From Tolypeutes matacus (lineage: Eukaryota > Chordata > Mammalia > Cingulata > Chlamyphoridae): 64,000 nucleotides of DNA. Under the pieces are notes generated by a model. The model was not told where the DNA came from. It searched no databases and was given only the letters and a program-made list of their open reading frames with translations. The stretch covers positions 28,866,533 to 28,930,532 of the forward strand of contig JAKSZT010054304.1 in assembly GCA_026826555.1 (NCBI GenBank), written 5' to 3'. Positions 47,601 through 60,115 of the stretch are shown piece after piece. The first letter of the stretch is position 1; every line of letters begins with the position of its first letter. The translations under genes and the position numbers were made by a program.

Positions 47601-48345
47601 TTTAATAGTGTTTTGTGTAATCTCCATATACTTATTAATTTTCTCTTTTTCTGTCCATTATTGATTCCAGTTTCATTCTGTTATGATCAAAGTGTTTTGC
47701 ATAATTTCAACCTTTTAAAATTTATTGAGACTTGTCTTGTGACCCAACATATGATCTATCTTAGACAATGATCCATGAACACTTGAAAAGAATGTATATC
47801 CTACTACATAGTCTATAGATGTCTGTTAAGTCTAGTTCATTTATCATATTATTCAAGTTCTCTGTTTCTTTATCTATCCTCTATCTTCTATCCAATACTG
47901 AGAGGTATTGTAGAGATATCTATTATTATAGAGATATCTAAATCTCCGTTCAGCTTTGCCAGTGTGCCTCATGTATCTTGGGGTACTGAGGTTAAGTGCA
48001 TAAATATTTAGAATAGTTATTTATTCTTGTTGAATTACTCCTTTTATAATATGTAATGACCTTCTTCATCCCTTATAACCATTTTGCATTTAAAATCTAT
48101 TTTGTCTGATATTAGTATCGCTACACCAGCTCTTTCTGGTTACTATTTGCATGGAATGTCTTTTTCCAGCCCTTCACTTTTAACCTGGTTGTGTGGTTAT
48201 GTCTGAGGTGAGTCTCTTTTAGACAACATATAGATGGCTCATATATTTTAATCCATTCTATCAGCCTGTGTCTTTTGATTGGGGAGTTCAAGCCATTAAC
48301 ATTCAATGTTATATCTGTAAAGGCCTTACTTATTTCATCCATTTT
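44620..48345 (-). pseudogene. L1 ORF2 relic, copy 2
   Basis: Minus-strand blocks: endonuclease N-terminus at 48342-48121 (TLNVNGLNSPIKRHRLIEWI; CCLKETHL, with the Asn/Gly-Leu-Asn and Lys-Glu-Thr-His motifs of L1 EN); RT N-terminal region at 47152-46856 (KNLPNIKSPGTDGF); 46862-46677 ([19 protein letters not shown]); RT catalytic region at 46487-46155 with [10 protein letters not shown] intact, plus degenerate GCPLSP (reads RCPLPP). The frame breaks several times between these. Poly-T expansion at 45822-45851. The protein is not producible, but this copy keeps the catalytic FADD that copy 1 has lost. Confidence 0.9.
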
Positions 48346-48489
48346 GACCTTTGGATTTCTCTTGTCATATCTTACTATAGTCTATCTTTTTGTCTTTTCC
48401 AATATTCTTCTTTTCTACATGGTTATCCAAGTCACCTTTCTTCTTTTATCCTTTCGGGCTGCAAATTGATAAATTGTCATAAATTATGA

Positions 48490-49286
48490 ATCTCTTGAGA
48501 ATATTTGGTTTGTTCCTTTGGCTGGGCCATCTCTTCTTGTTTCCTAGTATGGTCTATAATGTTTTGCTGATGTCTAGGCATCTAATATGTTGCTGAATTT
48601 ACTCTGATGGCCAATTTCTATCTCTTATCTATTGTTATTTTTTTCCCCACAGCTCTTAGATATTTGGTTCAATTTATTCTAAGTCTTTAAAATTGCTCAG
48701 CTTAAGTTACCAAAATCATGCCAGGGATTCACTAATGGGGGCAGGGTTTGTCCCAGGGTTGGAGTAAAGAGAGCTCTAAAAGCAGTTTCTGCCATGTAAT
48801 TTCAAGACCTGCCGGCAGATGGCACTCGGCGCACTTCTCTGCAGAGGTGTATCTCTTGGTTTTCCTTTTTTTTAAATTTTGCCAAAGTCAAATTTCGAAG
48901 CTATCTCCACTGACTGAATTCACAGAGGAAAAACCCCCTAACTCTCTCACCCATTTTCCAGTGTAACAGATGGCATGGAGGAAGACATCTGCTCCCCTTT
49001 CAGTCAGTTGAAATTAGCCAGGGGTTTTACCCTTGCTGAATATCTCTGGGATGGGGAAGGGGAGTCCTTCCCAGTAGCAGGGAGGTTTAGTAACTTACAG
49101 TTTGTTGTTTTGGCTTCTTCTCTCTGTCCCTCACCCTCCTGGGAGTTATGAAGCACTGTCCTGGTCTGCTGACCCCTAAAGCAGTTCCCTTGGGCAGCCT
49201 TTGGCTTTTTCTCCATTGTTTTTGTGAGAGCTGAGCCTTATTTGTCTAATCTGATACCAGGTTCCCACAATTCCCCCTTTATTTTA
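48490..49286 (-). other. L1 5' UTR, copy 2 (type I)
   Basis: Minus strand starts GTGGGAACCTGGTATCAGATTAGACAAATAAGG and contains AACAATGGAGAAAAAGCC, the same kind of 5' UTR as copy 1. It joins ORF2-proximal sequence almost directly at about 48465-48485, where copy 1 has ORF1. Confidence 0.8.
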
Positions 49287-49301
49287 TTTTATTTTTTTGC
49301 T

Positions 49302-50079
49302 AAGCAGATCATCCTAATTATATTCATCAGTTAACAGTCAAACTACTTTGTTAAAATAATCTGTTAACTAAAACAGCCATGGTTCCTGCTATATGAAAAT
49401 TATATGCCACTACAAAATAAGGAAGTAAATAAGTAAAACACACACATTTTGATTTAAGAACATATTTGGAAAAATATTGTGAAAGATGAAGAGATTATGA
49501 TGAGGATGCCATATTTTAGATTGAAGATTTATGAGAAAGGATATTTAGAAACTTGAACAAAACTTGGGAGAAGAGAAATGAACATTACAGTATTTTTAAG
49601 GGTCCTGAAAGGATAAGCTTTTGAGGTTTTGAAATAAGTTACCATGTCTAAAGAGTTGCCAGATATAAAGAAAGTTGTTTCAGTATCTGGAAATACAATC
49701 AGAGTCAGATTATGCAGTATGTTATATGCCAGAAGTCCGATCTTGCATATATTGCACTACACCTCAACTTAGCTATCTTTAAACTTGAACAATGTCAAAG
49801 CTACAGAGTCATTAGTTTTAAATGAATCCCTCTCTGTATACAAACACATAGATATACAAACAGACTCAAAACCACCCTCCAGTTGAATATTTAGCAATGG
49901 TCTGACACCCTACAGGTTCTCAATAATCTTATATTCCTCAATAACTTTCTACTATGAATTCATATATTTTATATTTTTGTTCATTCTCACTCATGTTTAA
50001 ATTCCTTTTATGTTTTTGTTTCTTGGCATAAAAATGAGCAACCTAAATAAAAATAATTATAGCATAAGATGTAATATAT
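49302..50079. other. Unassigned AT-rich sequence
   Basis: Nothing recognisable. Confidence 0.5.
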
Positions 50080-50345
50080 AATTTTATTAATTTATTTTTA
50101 AATCAGTGTACATTAAAATAAGATAGTTTTAGTATACTGTCCTAAGAATTTTCAAACATGCACAAATTTGTGTAATCACCATCATCATCAATATACAGAA
50201 CAATTCATCACCTCCAAACTCTCTTGTGCTGTTTAATCCTTTTTATTATACCTTTCCTCCTAACTTCCAGCAACTACTGATCTATTTCTATCTCTATGGT
50301 CTTGTCATTTTATGAGTATTGTATAAATGGAATCATGGTGCATAT
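50080..50345 (-). mobile_element. Old antisense L1 3'-UTR fragment
   Basis: TTTTCAAACATGCACAAATTTGTGTAATCACCATCATCATCAATATACAGAACA, ...CTTCCAGCAACTACTGATCTATTTCTATCTCTATGGTCTTGTCATTTTATGAGTATTGTATAAATGGAATCATGGTG follows the complement of old L1M 3' UTRs. Confidence 0.65.
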
Positions 50346-52745
50346 CATCTTTTCTCCCACATAATATTCAACTTGAGTTTATTGATTGTAAAATGATCAG
50401 TGTTGTTATTTTTTAAAATAATGATTTGAGGACCATTCATAATTTTTCCATATAATTTGCCAATTTTGTTAATTTTTTTTCCTAGACATGTATATTGATA
50501 GTAGATTTTAGGACTAAATTCAGGATTATGAGACAAGGTCTATCTATATCTTGGAAACATAATTAAAGGACTACTAACAATAATTAAAAGTTAAATATCT
50601 AAACTAGTATTACCTTTAAAAGAAATCTGGTTTACTCTAACCCTAACAGTATGTTTCAACAATAATATCAACAATAATCAAAGAATAACTTGAAAACAGA
50701 ATAATCACACTGATTTATTCACATATATATTATTGATATAATTTATAAAATTATGTATGTATTTTATATATTTTTTATGTTTATAATTATTTTGAAATAT
50801 ACTTTACCAATGATTTTATTCATCCCCCATAAATCATTTTGCTCTGGGGTTTCCCTCATTGAATTAAAGAGATGACACTCCAAGGAAAGGAACACTAGTA
50901 ACCAGAATTTCTAACTCACTGTTATGCTTTGAAAGTCAAATTATTATTTTAGATTGCATGAAATAATAGGCTGAAAAGTTAGGTTTTGCCGTTGAAACAG
51001 ATGGTAACTCTACATATCTAAACTCTTTCTATATATCTTGGCAACTCAGATCATAGAATTTTCTTTGAGTTGATTGTGGAGAGAAGTAAGAATGTGGCAT
51101 AAGGAACATATACAATATATGGAGAGGGCTTGATGAGAGTATTCAGGCTTAGAGTAAGAGAAAGATCAAAGTAGAAAGGAGGTCAGAAATATGCAAATGA
51201 TCTGGTTTATGCTGTTGCGATCACAATCCAATGAGACACGTGGAAGCATGGTAGCAATCTAGGTAGGTTGGGGGGTGGGGTGGGCTAAGAGCAAACTGCA
51301 TTTGAGTTCTATTTTCTGCTTGAATTTCTTGGAGGTGACAGATTCACTCCAGGTCAACATTGAGTAAACTTAGCAGAATAAATGTTATATTGTGGCAACA
51401 TTAAGCAAAAACAGAGTTAGAAATAGAAGACTACAAATGCCTCTGAATGGTTAGGCAAAGATATAAAAGTCCTTATGGCTGACATAGGAGATACAAATAT
51501 CTATTAAGTATTTAGAGTGAATGGTCTTAGTTTAAGTTTGCTTGTGCAAGAGGAAAAGTAACTCCATAGATAAGATATACAGATAGCCAGTTTCTAGATA
51601 GTGGAGAAGTACTTTGGATTTTGGAAAACTGCTATCACGTGTGGCTTTTATTAAGAAAGGTCTAAATGTAAGAGGATAGCTGCACTTAAAAAAATTCCTG
51701 ATGGTCAAGAAGAAAAAAGCTTCAAGAGAAATAACCAGAACTTCTCCAAAAGTGAAGCTGGTATAGATCATAGAAGGATACTGTTTTCTAGTCATCTTGA
51801 AGGATAAATTGTTAAAGAGTACTGCATGGAGCAGCAAAATAATCCAGAACCCATAAGAACTGTCTAAAACATTGACTTAAAGGAGGTAAGTCAGGAGTTC
51901 TAGGTTGAGGGGGCATTGCTTGCATCTCAAGGAAATGTATTATATGTTTCAAGAGAAGAAATATTTGAGAATCCCATAAAATGACCTCCAAGTCATTTGC
52001 CATTCAAAATATTTTAGTGCCAGCTTTCAACTGTATCATCCAGGTAAGAAGTGCCCTTTTCCATTTTATCTCTTTTGGCACAGACTCTGTGACAAACAAA
52101 GATGAATAGATCAAGTAGGGAAAGGACAAAAGCTGCCCTTATCCTCTGCCCTCTGTTTAGGGTGATGGTGCTGAAGTATCCCAATTCAGGGAGAAGGCAA
52201 GAGATCAACATTATATAAATATCAGTGTTGTGATTATTTTCTGGACAGGAAATTTAATTATTGAAATTAGATCTGTTTTATGATAAAAGGGAAGTTGACA
52301 TGCACTATGACTTTGTCCATAATTGGTCCCAAGAGTATGTTTTATATTTTTGCTGTATTGATTCCCAGTCCTATAAAATATAAAATCTTTCTGTTGATTT
52401 AACTTTATATTTCAGTCAAAAGAGTGGGGTTTAGCTCAATTAAGTCTTTGATTTTGGTTTTTAAAATTATTGTTGTTATTATATAATCAATTGAGGTTAA
52501 AAGAAGCCTTTGATATGTTGTTAGGTAGGTATCATCAACTGTGTGAATACAAGAAGATATTGAACAGTTCTGTGAATGCTCAGATGGATTAACTTTCACT
52601 TGTGGCCCTTTTAGTACAGAGTTTAAGAAGGTCAATCCATATTAGATGTGTCATCCTTGACTGAACACAGTACTTCCACAACTATTTTAAGGAAAATAAA
52701 TGTCCTCTTTTTTATTCACTCCTCTCTTGTTATTTTCTGTTCTCA
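50346..52745. other. Unassigned sequence
   Basis: 2.4 kb without a recognisable exon, RNA or repeat. Minus-strand frames at 51532-51837 and 51812-52003 overlap each other in different frames and show no motif. Confidence 0.5.
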
Positions 52746-52812
52746 GGATCTCTCTCTCTCCTCCTCTTCCTTCTCTCTCTCTCTCTCTCTGTGTCTCTCT
52801 CTTTCTCCATCT
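52746..52812. repeat. (CT)n polypyrimidine tract
   Basis: GATCTCTCTCTCTCCTCC...CTCTCTCTCTCTCTCTCTG. The Ser/Leu-rich plus-strand frame over it is an artefact. Confidence 0.9.
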
Positions 52813-52929
52813 CTCACTCCACCCATCCTTCCCTCCCTAGAAATTAAGACATAATGCCCGACTATTCCAATTCCAAAATTCTTTATTCCAAACTCTCCTG
52901 TGATAGTTCTATTACATTGCTTTGGAGTA

Positions 52930-53060
52930 TATTTATTAATGTAGATATCTTACCTCCCCCAACTACATCTTTAAGGGAAGTGATTCTTTTTAATATTTTC
53001 ATTTCACATATTATTTAACACAGTGGCAGATAAATGTAAGTCTTTGCTTAGTGGTTTAGT
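52930..53060 (+). mobile_element. Possible L2 3' fragment
   Basis: TATCTTACCTCCCCCAACTACATCTTTAAGGGAAGTGATTC...TTTAACACAGTGGCAGATAAATG resembles the L2 3' region (ACACAGTGCCTGGCA...). Weak. Confidence 0.35.
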
Positions 53061-54002
53061 AATTCATAATATTAAATAGAAAATTTCTGTTGCTTTTATT
53101 CATGTTTATTTCTTATTATAATAACTGCATGATAAACTGCAGAATTAAGTTTTAAATGTCTGAGATCCAAGAACATTCAGGTTTATTAATTCCAAAGCAG
53201 TGAAAAATTTGTTTTCTGCTGTGTATGCATATGTTAATAAGACTAAGAGTCATTGTTTATATAAATAATCTTCATTTATTCATTTCTTATGCTGTTCATT
53301 TTACCCCAACCAATAGTTTGAAATGTTGACTATATAAATAATCCAAGCTGAAACTATCTGCCAACCACTTTCCCATCTTCTTTAATTTTACTTCCCTTCT
53401 TTTTCCTCTGCTGGTTTCTTTTGTTTTCTTCATATTAACTCTCTATTTATTATTTTACTATTGCCTCTGTCATCTTTTTAAAATTTTTATCCTCTTAGGT
53501 GGCACATGTTCTTTAATCTGCACACTGTTTTCTGTTCACCTTCCTCATTTGTTTTTTGCTTTCTTTTTAATATGAAATATTATTTACTCTATGTTGGGGA
53601 TAAAGGCAGGTTATTTTATTGTGAAATAATTATTTAATTGCATCAGTCTCATATATAAATTATCTGTATAACAATTCAGACCCTGGAGGGCATCAAAAAG
53701 TTCCAATCATCTGAAAGAGCAATGTCAGAATCGCCATGCTTAGGACTGTATAAGGGATTCATATGGATATTGTTATAGATTAAGAGAGTGCTGGATTACA
53801 GGCATGATTTACTCATCTGTAAATTAATATGACTGGTGGTTATTTGAACTACATATTAGGGATTTTACAACAAATACTTGTATTAATTCAGGAAACAGTA
53901 AATGATACGTACCCTCAATGTTGGATTCTGTGGGGCATGCAAAAATAAAATAGATATCATGCCTCCAAGAATCTTACAACTGTATATGGGGATTAAATAT
54001 AC
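53061..54002. other. Unassigned AT-rich sequence
   Basis: No gene or recognised repeat. Confidence 0.5.
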
Positions 54003-54080
54003 CATTTAGTTAGATAGGTAGTTTGGTGATAGAGATATTGATAGATAGAGAGAAAAATTAAAAATAGAGACAGAGATATA
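54003..54080. repeat. Degenerate (GATA)n tract
   Basis: AGATAGGTAG...GAGATATTGATAGATAGAGAG...ATAGAGACAGAGATATA. Confidence 0.7.
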
Positions 54081-54639
54081 CATTGAAATAGAGAAGGTAT
54101 AGTAAGATTGATATGACTATATTACAAGGCACAAAGCTATAGTAATATAAAATACATAGACACTATGTCATTGTATATAGGCTGCATGAATTATTGCTTT
54201 TGGCAGGGGGGATAGAGAATAATTTTTGCTTTCAGGATTTAAATAATCAAACTAATAATACTGCATTTGAGCTATGGTATTAGACCTTGAGTTGGGATCT
54301 GGCCAAATCTATTGTTGGCCCAATGATGCAGTAAGAAACAGAAAATCAAAGTATACAATGATGAGGCAGCAAGAAAACATGTTATAAGATATGAAGTTAA
54401 TCTTTAGAGGTTGGTTTGATCTCTTTCCCTGTCAAATGAGGAGAAAAGGCCATAGTCAATTGATTCCTCTTACCTAGATCTTCAGGATACATGTATCAAC
54501 AGACCCATTTTTAAGAAATTGGGGAACTACTTGGAGATGTATTTATTCAATTATCTGTGAATAGCCTTTGCACTTCTTCCTTGATAATTTGACAGTAAAC
54601 TCACATGAACATAGAGATGATCTAATTTTAGTTATAACC

Positions 54640-54795
54640 AAACTTTAATGTGGTTGGAACTAGCTTATGCATTTCTTATACATTATCTCAATTAATCATC
54701 ATAACAATAATTTGAGCTCAGAAAATTCAATATTCTCATGATCATGAAGTTAATGAATGGCAGAGATGAGAGTTATATCTAACAGAGACCCATAT
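54640..54795 (-). mobile_element. Possible MIR fragment
   Basis: TTATACATTATCTCAATTAATCATCATAACAATAATTTGAGC...TCATGAAGTTAATGAATGGCAGAGATGAG has the antisense MIR order (CATTTAATCCTCACAACA ... AGTAAGTGGCAGAGCTGGG). Confidence 0.5.
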
Positions 54796-56037
54796 CAATT
54801 GGGTTTTTCCTTTACATTCTGGTAAATTCAAACAGGTGGTTAAACAATAAATAACTTGAACTGTATAGACTTATTTGGTAAGATTCTTTCCATGATTTTG
54901 TCTATTCATTATGTTTGAGATAAAGATACAGTTAATGAAATTTCCTTAACCTCTTTAGCTGATCATAAAAAGAAAATGGGGTTTAGGAAATATAGAATAT
55001 ATATTTGGTTGTTAATTTTCAGAAGATATTATATACCATCAGAAAAAATCACTAGTTAGAGGAGACTACAGTATTTTAACTTATTAAAAAAAGGAAAGTG
55101 AGGCAATATAAGGCAAGTTATTGTCCAAAACACTCATGTTGCAGTATAGAAAATTCAGCAAACCACATGACCATGTATGGATAAATATTGATGAAAACAC
55201 AGATTTTTACATTTCATGCATGGAGGTGTTTACACTATGCCATACAAGTAAATATATTTAAAAGTTCATTTGAATATATTAACTGATGCCAATCTCAAAG
55301 ATAGAGAATCTTTACTATTTTGGTTTAGAACAATTAATTTGTTGAAAGGAAATGTTGCATAGAGACTAAATCCCTTTTATAACAATAGCTACTCATTGCA
55401 ACTTAAGAATTTATTGATTATAAGTATGTGTTTGTCTGTCTCTCCTTCCAGACTTGTCTTTATTCCCTTAGTGCTTTGAACTGTACCTTCTTAATGGTAG
55501 GTGTCAATTCCTTTTTAAAAAAATAACTCAAAATATCACATGGCTTATCAGTTATCCAAAGAATATTTGAACAAACTTAATGAACTTTGTGAAAATGATC
55601 ACAATATATACTCTTTTGATCCAACTTCATTCCCATTATGAATTGTCATTAAAAAAATAAGATCATGAAGCTTAGAAGTAAAAAAATCAAAAGCAATGGG
55701 TGATTATTTTTGTATACCTGAAATACAGGAAAGTTTGTGTGTGTGTTCGCATTTGGTCAGGGAGGAAAAAAAAAAAGGAAAAGAGAGGAGTTGGGGGGGA
55801 AATGACAGACAGAGAATGAGAGAAAAGGGGGGAGATAGAGATCTTTTCCTATGTAAAGAGATAACCATAATATGATAAATTTTTCCAATTATTTATATCT
55901 AAATCATTTAGTCATGAAACACACTTATAAAATGAGTATTTTCAGGAGAATAGTCTCTATATTAAGGCTGATATTTTGAGCTTATTTGAGAAACAAATCA
56001 GTGGTCAGTAATACAAAGAAGGAACAAGAAATAATTA
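54796..56037. other. Unassigned AT-rich sequence with a purine-rich patch
   Basis: A G/A-rich stretch lies at about 55764-55850 (GGAGGAAAAAAAAAAAGGAAAAG, AGTTGGGGGGGAAATG). Otherwise nothing recognisable. Confidence 0.5.
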
Positions 56038-56326
56038 ATATACAATTACATCGTAGAGATGTTTGTGTGGGATGTGGTGGGAGGTGTGGGAGGTGGGCAA
56101 CATGGGAATCCCAGTGGGTTCCGTGTAATATTTTGGGTAATCTAAGCACCTCTTAAAATATATGTATGTATATATATATATAAATAATATTTTTGTAAGC
56201 AAATACACATATATGCATATATATTTATATATCATTTTGCAAATGTTTGTATGTATTGTGAGAATTTTGATTTTTACCCACAATAAAAATAAATTAAAAA
56301 TATATATATATATATACAATTACATC
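56038..56326 (+). mobile_element. 5'-truncated L1 3' end (copy B) with extra 3' segment and 15-bp TSD
   Basis: The insert is 56053-56311 (259 bp), flanked by a perfect 15-bp repeat, ATATACAATTACATC (56038-56052 and 56312-56326). It reads GTGGGAGGTGGGCAACATGGGAATCCC, then TAATCTAAGCACCTCTTAAAATAT, then a further 130 nt or so ending TTTTTACCCACAATAAAAATAAA with an A/TA-rich tail. It is nearly identical to copy A (16916-17147, opposite strand) but extends about 35 bp further upstream. Open frames on both strands here are artefacts. Confidence 0.88.
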
Positions 56327-57640
56327 AACTGGTGCAGGAAATAAGGAATTAGAACTTGTAAGAAGAAAAATCAATATCCACAGGTAAATTTTTCAAACAA
56401 CAAATTTCAAAACACTAAAAGTTAAGGCATACTATAGCAATGAAAGCCAGATAATAGATAACCTAAATTGAAATGCTAAATAGAGCAAGATGAAGAAAAA
56501 CCCTGACTTTTAAACAAAGCTTTAAAATTTAGGGGAGATATATATTTTTGCATATTTAAATATTCAGTAATATTCATATTTGCATTTAGTTTTACTGAAT
56601 CCATATAAAAGATACAATAAATTGTAATTCTGTCAACATTTTTATCATTTTTATGTAATAATTTCAATTAACTATGTCCGTTAATTATACCTTTATCATT
56701 GCAATTAAATTTTACTTTATAATAAATTATCTAATTTTAAGTAAGCAATATATTTTTACATACACACACACACACCTTGAATATATAAGCCTCTATTGGA
56801 TCCGACAGCTTATGACAAACCACAGCTCTCTATGATGGTTATTCAAACTGCTTATTCACAATGCAGAAAAAATGTAAAATCATATTATCTTTATTAGTCA
56901 ATTAGTTACCACATATCTCACTATGCCTTGCTTTTAAGAAAATCCCATAAATGTGTTTAACTGCTTAATATCCCTAGTTAGCAATATCTATATTGATATC
57001 AAACTAATTATAAAGTATTAAGGAAAGAGATACCATCCAACACATATGAATTCTAAGTAATTAAATAGGGTCTGAGGCTCTTATTTTAGGACAAGAAAAA
57101 TTCTATAGTTGATGTCTAACGAGATTTTTTTGGCTCAAACAAATCCCATCATTGTTCATCTCTCTCCAAATGTTCACTTACATAGCTATATAGTTCTTCA
57201 AATTATTGTAATTTAATAATATAAACCAATTTAAACTGAGTTACTATTAGAGAAAGATACTTTTGGAGATACAAGCAAAGTTTAGAGACTATCACAGTCC
57301 TCAAAGAGATTGAAATCCTATTTGAAAAGAAAAACATGTATAAAGTTGAGAAAAATCTACTCACATACATGGCCCAGCTATTTTGGTTGAATCTAATGTT
57401 ATCTCAATACCTAACCTTTTTTTTTTTTTTTTTTTTTTTTTTCCTTATTTATTGGTTTGCAATTTTTTCTTTTTTCTCATAAATTTTAATTTCTAAAATA
57501 ATATATAATAGATCTTGTGTCTTTCACATTTTCAACCATACCAATTTTTCTTTGCCTTAGACATTTCTTCATATATTATTGTTCTAATAATTTATATTTA
57601 CCTTGTGTTTACACACAATTTATCTTTGGGGGAAGAAAAG
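56327..57640. other. Unassigned AT-rich sequence with a 26-T run
   Basis: Poly-T of 26 residues at 57417-57442, which could be the tail complement of an unrecognised minus-strand retroelement extending to the right; I found no clear body or TSD. (CA)n short run at about 56762-56774. Confidence 0.5.
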
Positions 57641-60115
57641 AAACTCAGACCATCTACAAGGTAGTATCAACAATGTCTGGCATAGAATTAAAAAGTTACT
57701 ATACTTGCAAAGAAGCAAGCAAACTTGACCAACACATAAAGGGAAAAAAGTAATAAAAATAGAGTCAGAAACAACCTTATCTTAGAGTTTGCAAATAAAA
57801 ACTTAGAAAATGTTTTTATAAATAGCCAGTGATTTAATGTAAAAGACGGATATAAAAGAGAAATAGTGATGATTTTCTACTGAGATATGTTAGTGATATA
57901 AACAACCAATAGAAAAATCTAGAACTGAAACATATATCTGAAATAAAAATATATTAGATAGACTTAAAAGCTGATTTGGTACTTCAGAAGATTAATGAAA
58001 TTGAAGACTGGCTAAGAAAACTACCCAAGCTGAAAGAAATCATACTAAAATAAGATATTATAACATCAGTAACTTGTATGATAATATAAAGCAGTCCAGC
58101 ACATATGTTGTAGGAGTCCCATTAGAAAAAGGAAGAAAAATTGGTAAAGAAAAAACTTTATAAATATGCAAATATTTTCCAAATATTATATGATGAAATG
58201 TTATCCATTCATATATCAAAGAAATTCAACAATCCCAAAGCAAGAAAAAGAAAAAACTGTATGGGCAGATCATAACTAAATTGGTGTCAAACAATTTAAA
58301 GAGAAACTCTAAAAGTCAGGTATATTTTTGAAAATAAATATTATTTACACATAAGGAATAACCAAAAATACTGTTGGTTTCTAAAAAGAAATAATGAAGG
58401 AAAACAGGAAACAATAGTATGATATATTTAACATGATTAAAAAAATGGCAGCCTAGAGTTTTGTATCAGAAATATTTGCGTGATAAAGGAAAGGGAAAAA
58501 GGAAATTTTGAAATAAACAAAATTTTAGAAAATTGTTCCCATGGAGCCTGCACTTAAAAACAAACAAACAAAAATAATAAAGTTTAAAAGTTAAAGAATT
58601 TTTATAGACCTAAGGCAAATAATATCACATAGAAACACATAAATACACAAGGAAATAAAGAGCAATGTAAGGAATAATGAAGTAGATTAACAGAAAATAC
58701 AAAATACTTTTGATAGGATTTTAAATTATTTGGTACACATCTGACAATCTAAAGAAAAAAAAACTAATAGCAGTATATTATGAAATATTATAACCTAGAT
58801 AGAAGTAAAATCAATAGCACAAAGAACTTGATGCAAAAATGGAATTATAGCATTATAAGAATGCTACATTATAAATGAAGTAATATAATATAACATGACG
58901 AGAAACAGTTTAAACGCTGGACCAATAAAAAAGAAAATAAGATACATAGCAAAAAAGCAATTAATGGAAATAAAATAAGATACTAAAACACAAAAGAAAA
59001 ATACACAGAAAACCTAAATTAATTTGAAAGAAAGCAGAAAATTTAGGGTAAGGCACAAATAATAGATAATATGAATAGATAACTGCTGCCAAAGATTGGA
59101 AATCTAAACTCAAGCATATTTACAATTACATTAAATGCAGATAGTCTAAACAGTAAAATTAAAAGGACTCTCTTTAAAGACACCACTTTAAATCTAATAA
59201 TAGATAAATTAAAAATAAAAGGAATGAAAATTATATATCATAAAAATACTAATCATAAGAAAGCTGATGTGGGTAGAATGAATTATCAGTCAAAGTAGAT
59301 CTCAAGATAAAGAATGTTTCAAATGATAAGAATGTATATTTTATAATGATAATAAAGTTAATTTACCTAGATGTGTAGTCATTTAATAACAGAGAAATGC
59401 TAATTTACTAAGATGTATATCTATTAAATAGCAGACCATAAAATTAAATGAAGGAAAGAGTGAGAGAAATAAAAGAAGATGTAGATAGAACTTCTCATAT
59501 TAGATGGAGATTTTTAACACTATTCTTTCAGTAATTGATTTTAAAATTATAAAACTTTGACCAATTATTTAGAAAATTTAAACCACACTATCAACTTCTT
59601 TATTCTAATTGATATTTATAAAATACTATATCTGACAACTGAAAACTACAAAATTTTTACATGTAAAAGGAACATTTCCCAAGATAAACAAAATACTGAG
59701 TAATTAAAAGATACTATGAAAAAATTTTAAAATATTAAAATCATACCAAACTAGTTAATCTGGAAATTAATTAAAAATCTGAAAAAAATCCCAAATATAC
59801 ATAAATGCAACAGCACACAGCTCATGGATCAAAATGTAAATCATAATAAATTTAGTAATTATTTAAAACAGCATTTCACAAATTGTGGGATTAAGCTAAA
59901 GATTAGAGGAAATTTTGCAATATTAAGTACTTATATTATAAAAGAAGAAAGTTCTAAAATAAATTATCTATTTTCCCCTTAAGAAATAAGAGCATATCAA
60001 ATAAGAGCATATCAAATTCAAATTAATTGAATAAATGAGGAAATCAGATAAACAGGAAAGAAAACAGCAAAAACCAATGAACCAAAGTTTGTTATTTTTG
60101 GGAAAAAATAATACA
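57640..60115 (+). mobile_element. Ancient sense L1M: ORF1, spacer, ORF2 endonuclease
   Basis: Collinear with old L1 in order: ORF1 coiled-coil zone at about 57900-58130 (ATAGAAAAATCTAGAACTGAAACATATATCTGAAAT; TAATGAAATTGAAGACTGGC; TTGTAGGAGTCCCATTAGAAAAAGGAAG, the GVPE..E-type block); ORF1 C-terminal part to about 58560; ORF1-ORF2 spacer (CATTATAAGAATGCTACATTATAAATGAAGTAATATAATAT); ORF2 start at about 59110 (ACATTAAATGCAGATAGTCTAAACAG, cognate of LNxNGLN); endonuclease to about 59620; then linker up to about 60115 (AAGAAGAAAGTTCTAAAATAAATTA; ACCAATGAACCAAAGTTTG). Stops throughout. It is broken at 60116 by a younger L1. Confidence 0.8.
59986..60015. repeat. Two tandem 15-bp units
   Basis: ATAAGAGCATATCAA repeated exactly within the ancient L1. 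Confidence 0.95.

Larger units (their letters stand above)
43917..49301 (-). mobile_element. Antisense L1 (L1 copy 2) lacking ORF1, with imperfect TSD
   Basis: The likely target duplication is TTTTTATTTTTTGCT (43917-43931) and TTTTATTTTTTTGCT (49287-49301), identical apart from placement of one T run. On the minus strand it has a 5' UTR (49286 to about 48490), no ORF1, ORF2 (about 48345-44620) and a 3' UTR with a T/C-rich tail complement at 43932-43970. It is about 5.36 kb and collinear with copy 1 except for the missing ORF1. All frames are broken. Short local duplication at 44566-44606 (ATATTTCACATAATATATTT twice). Confidence 0.88.

Noticed and set aside
21664..49301. Considered copies 1 and 2 as a segmental duplication of one L1
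   Set aside because: Each has its own different flanking duplication and different flanking DNA, so they are independent insertions.
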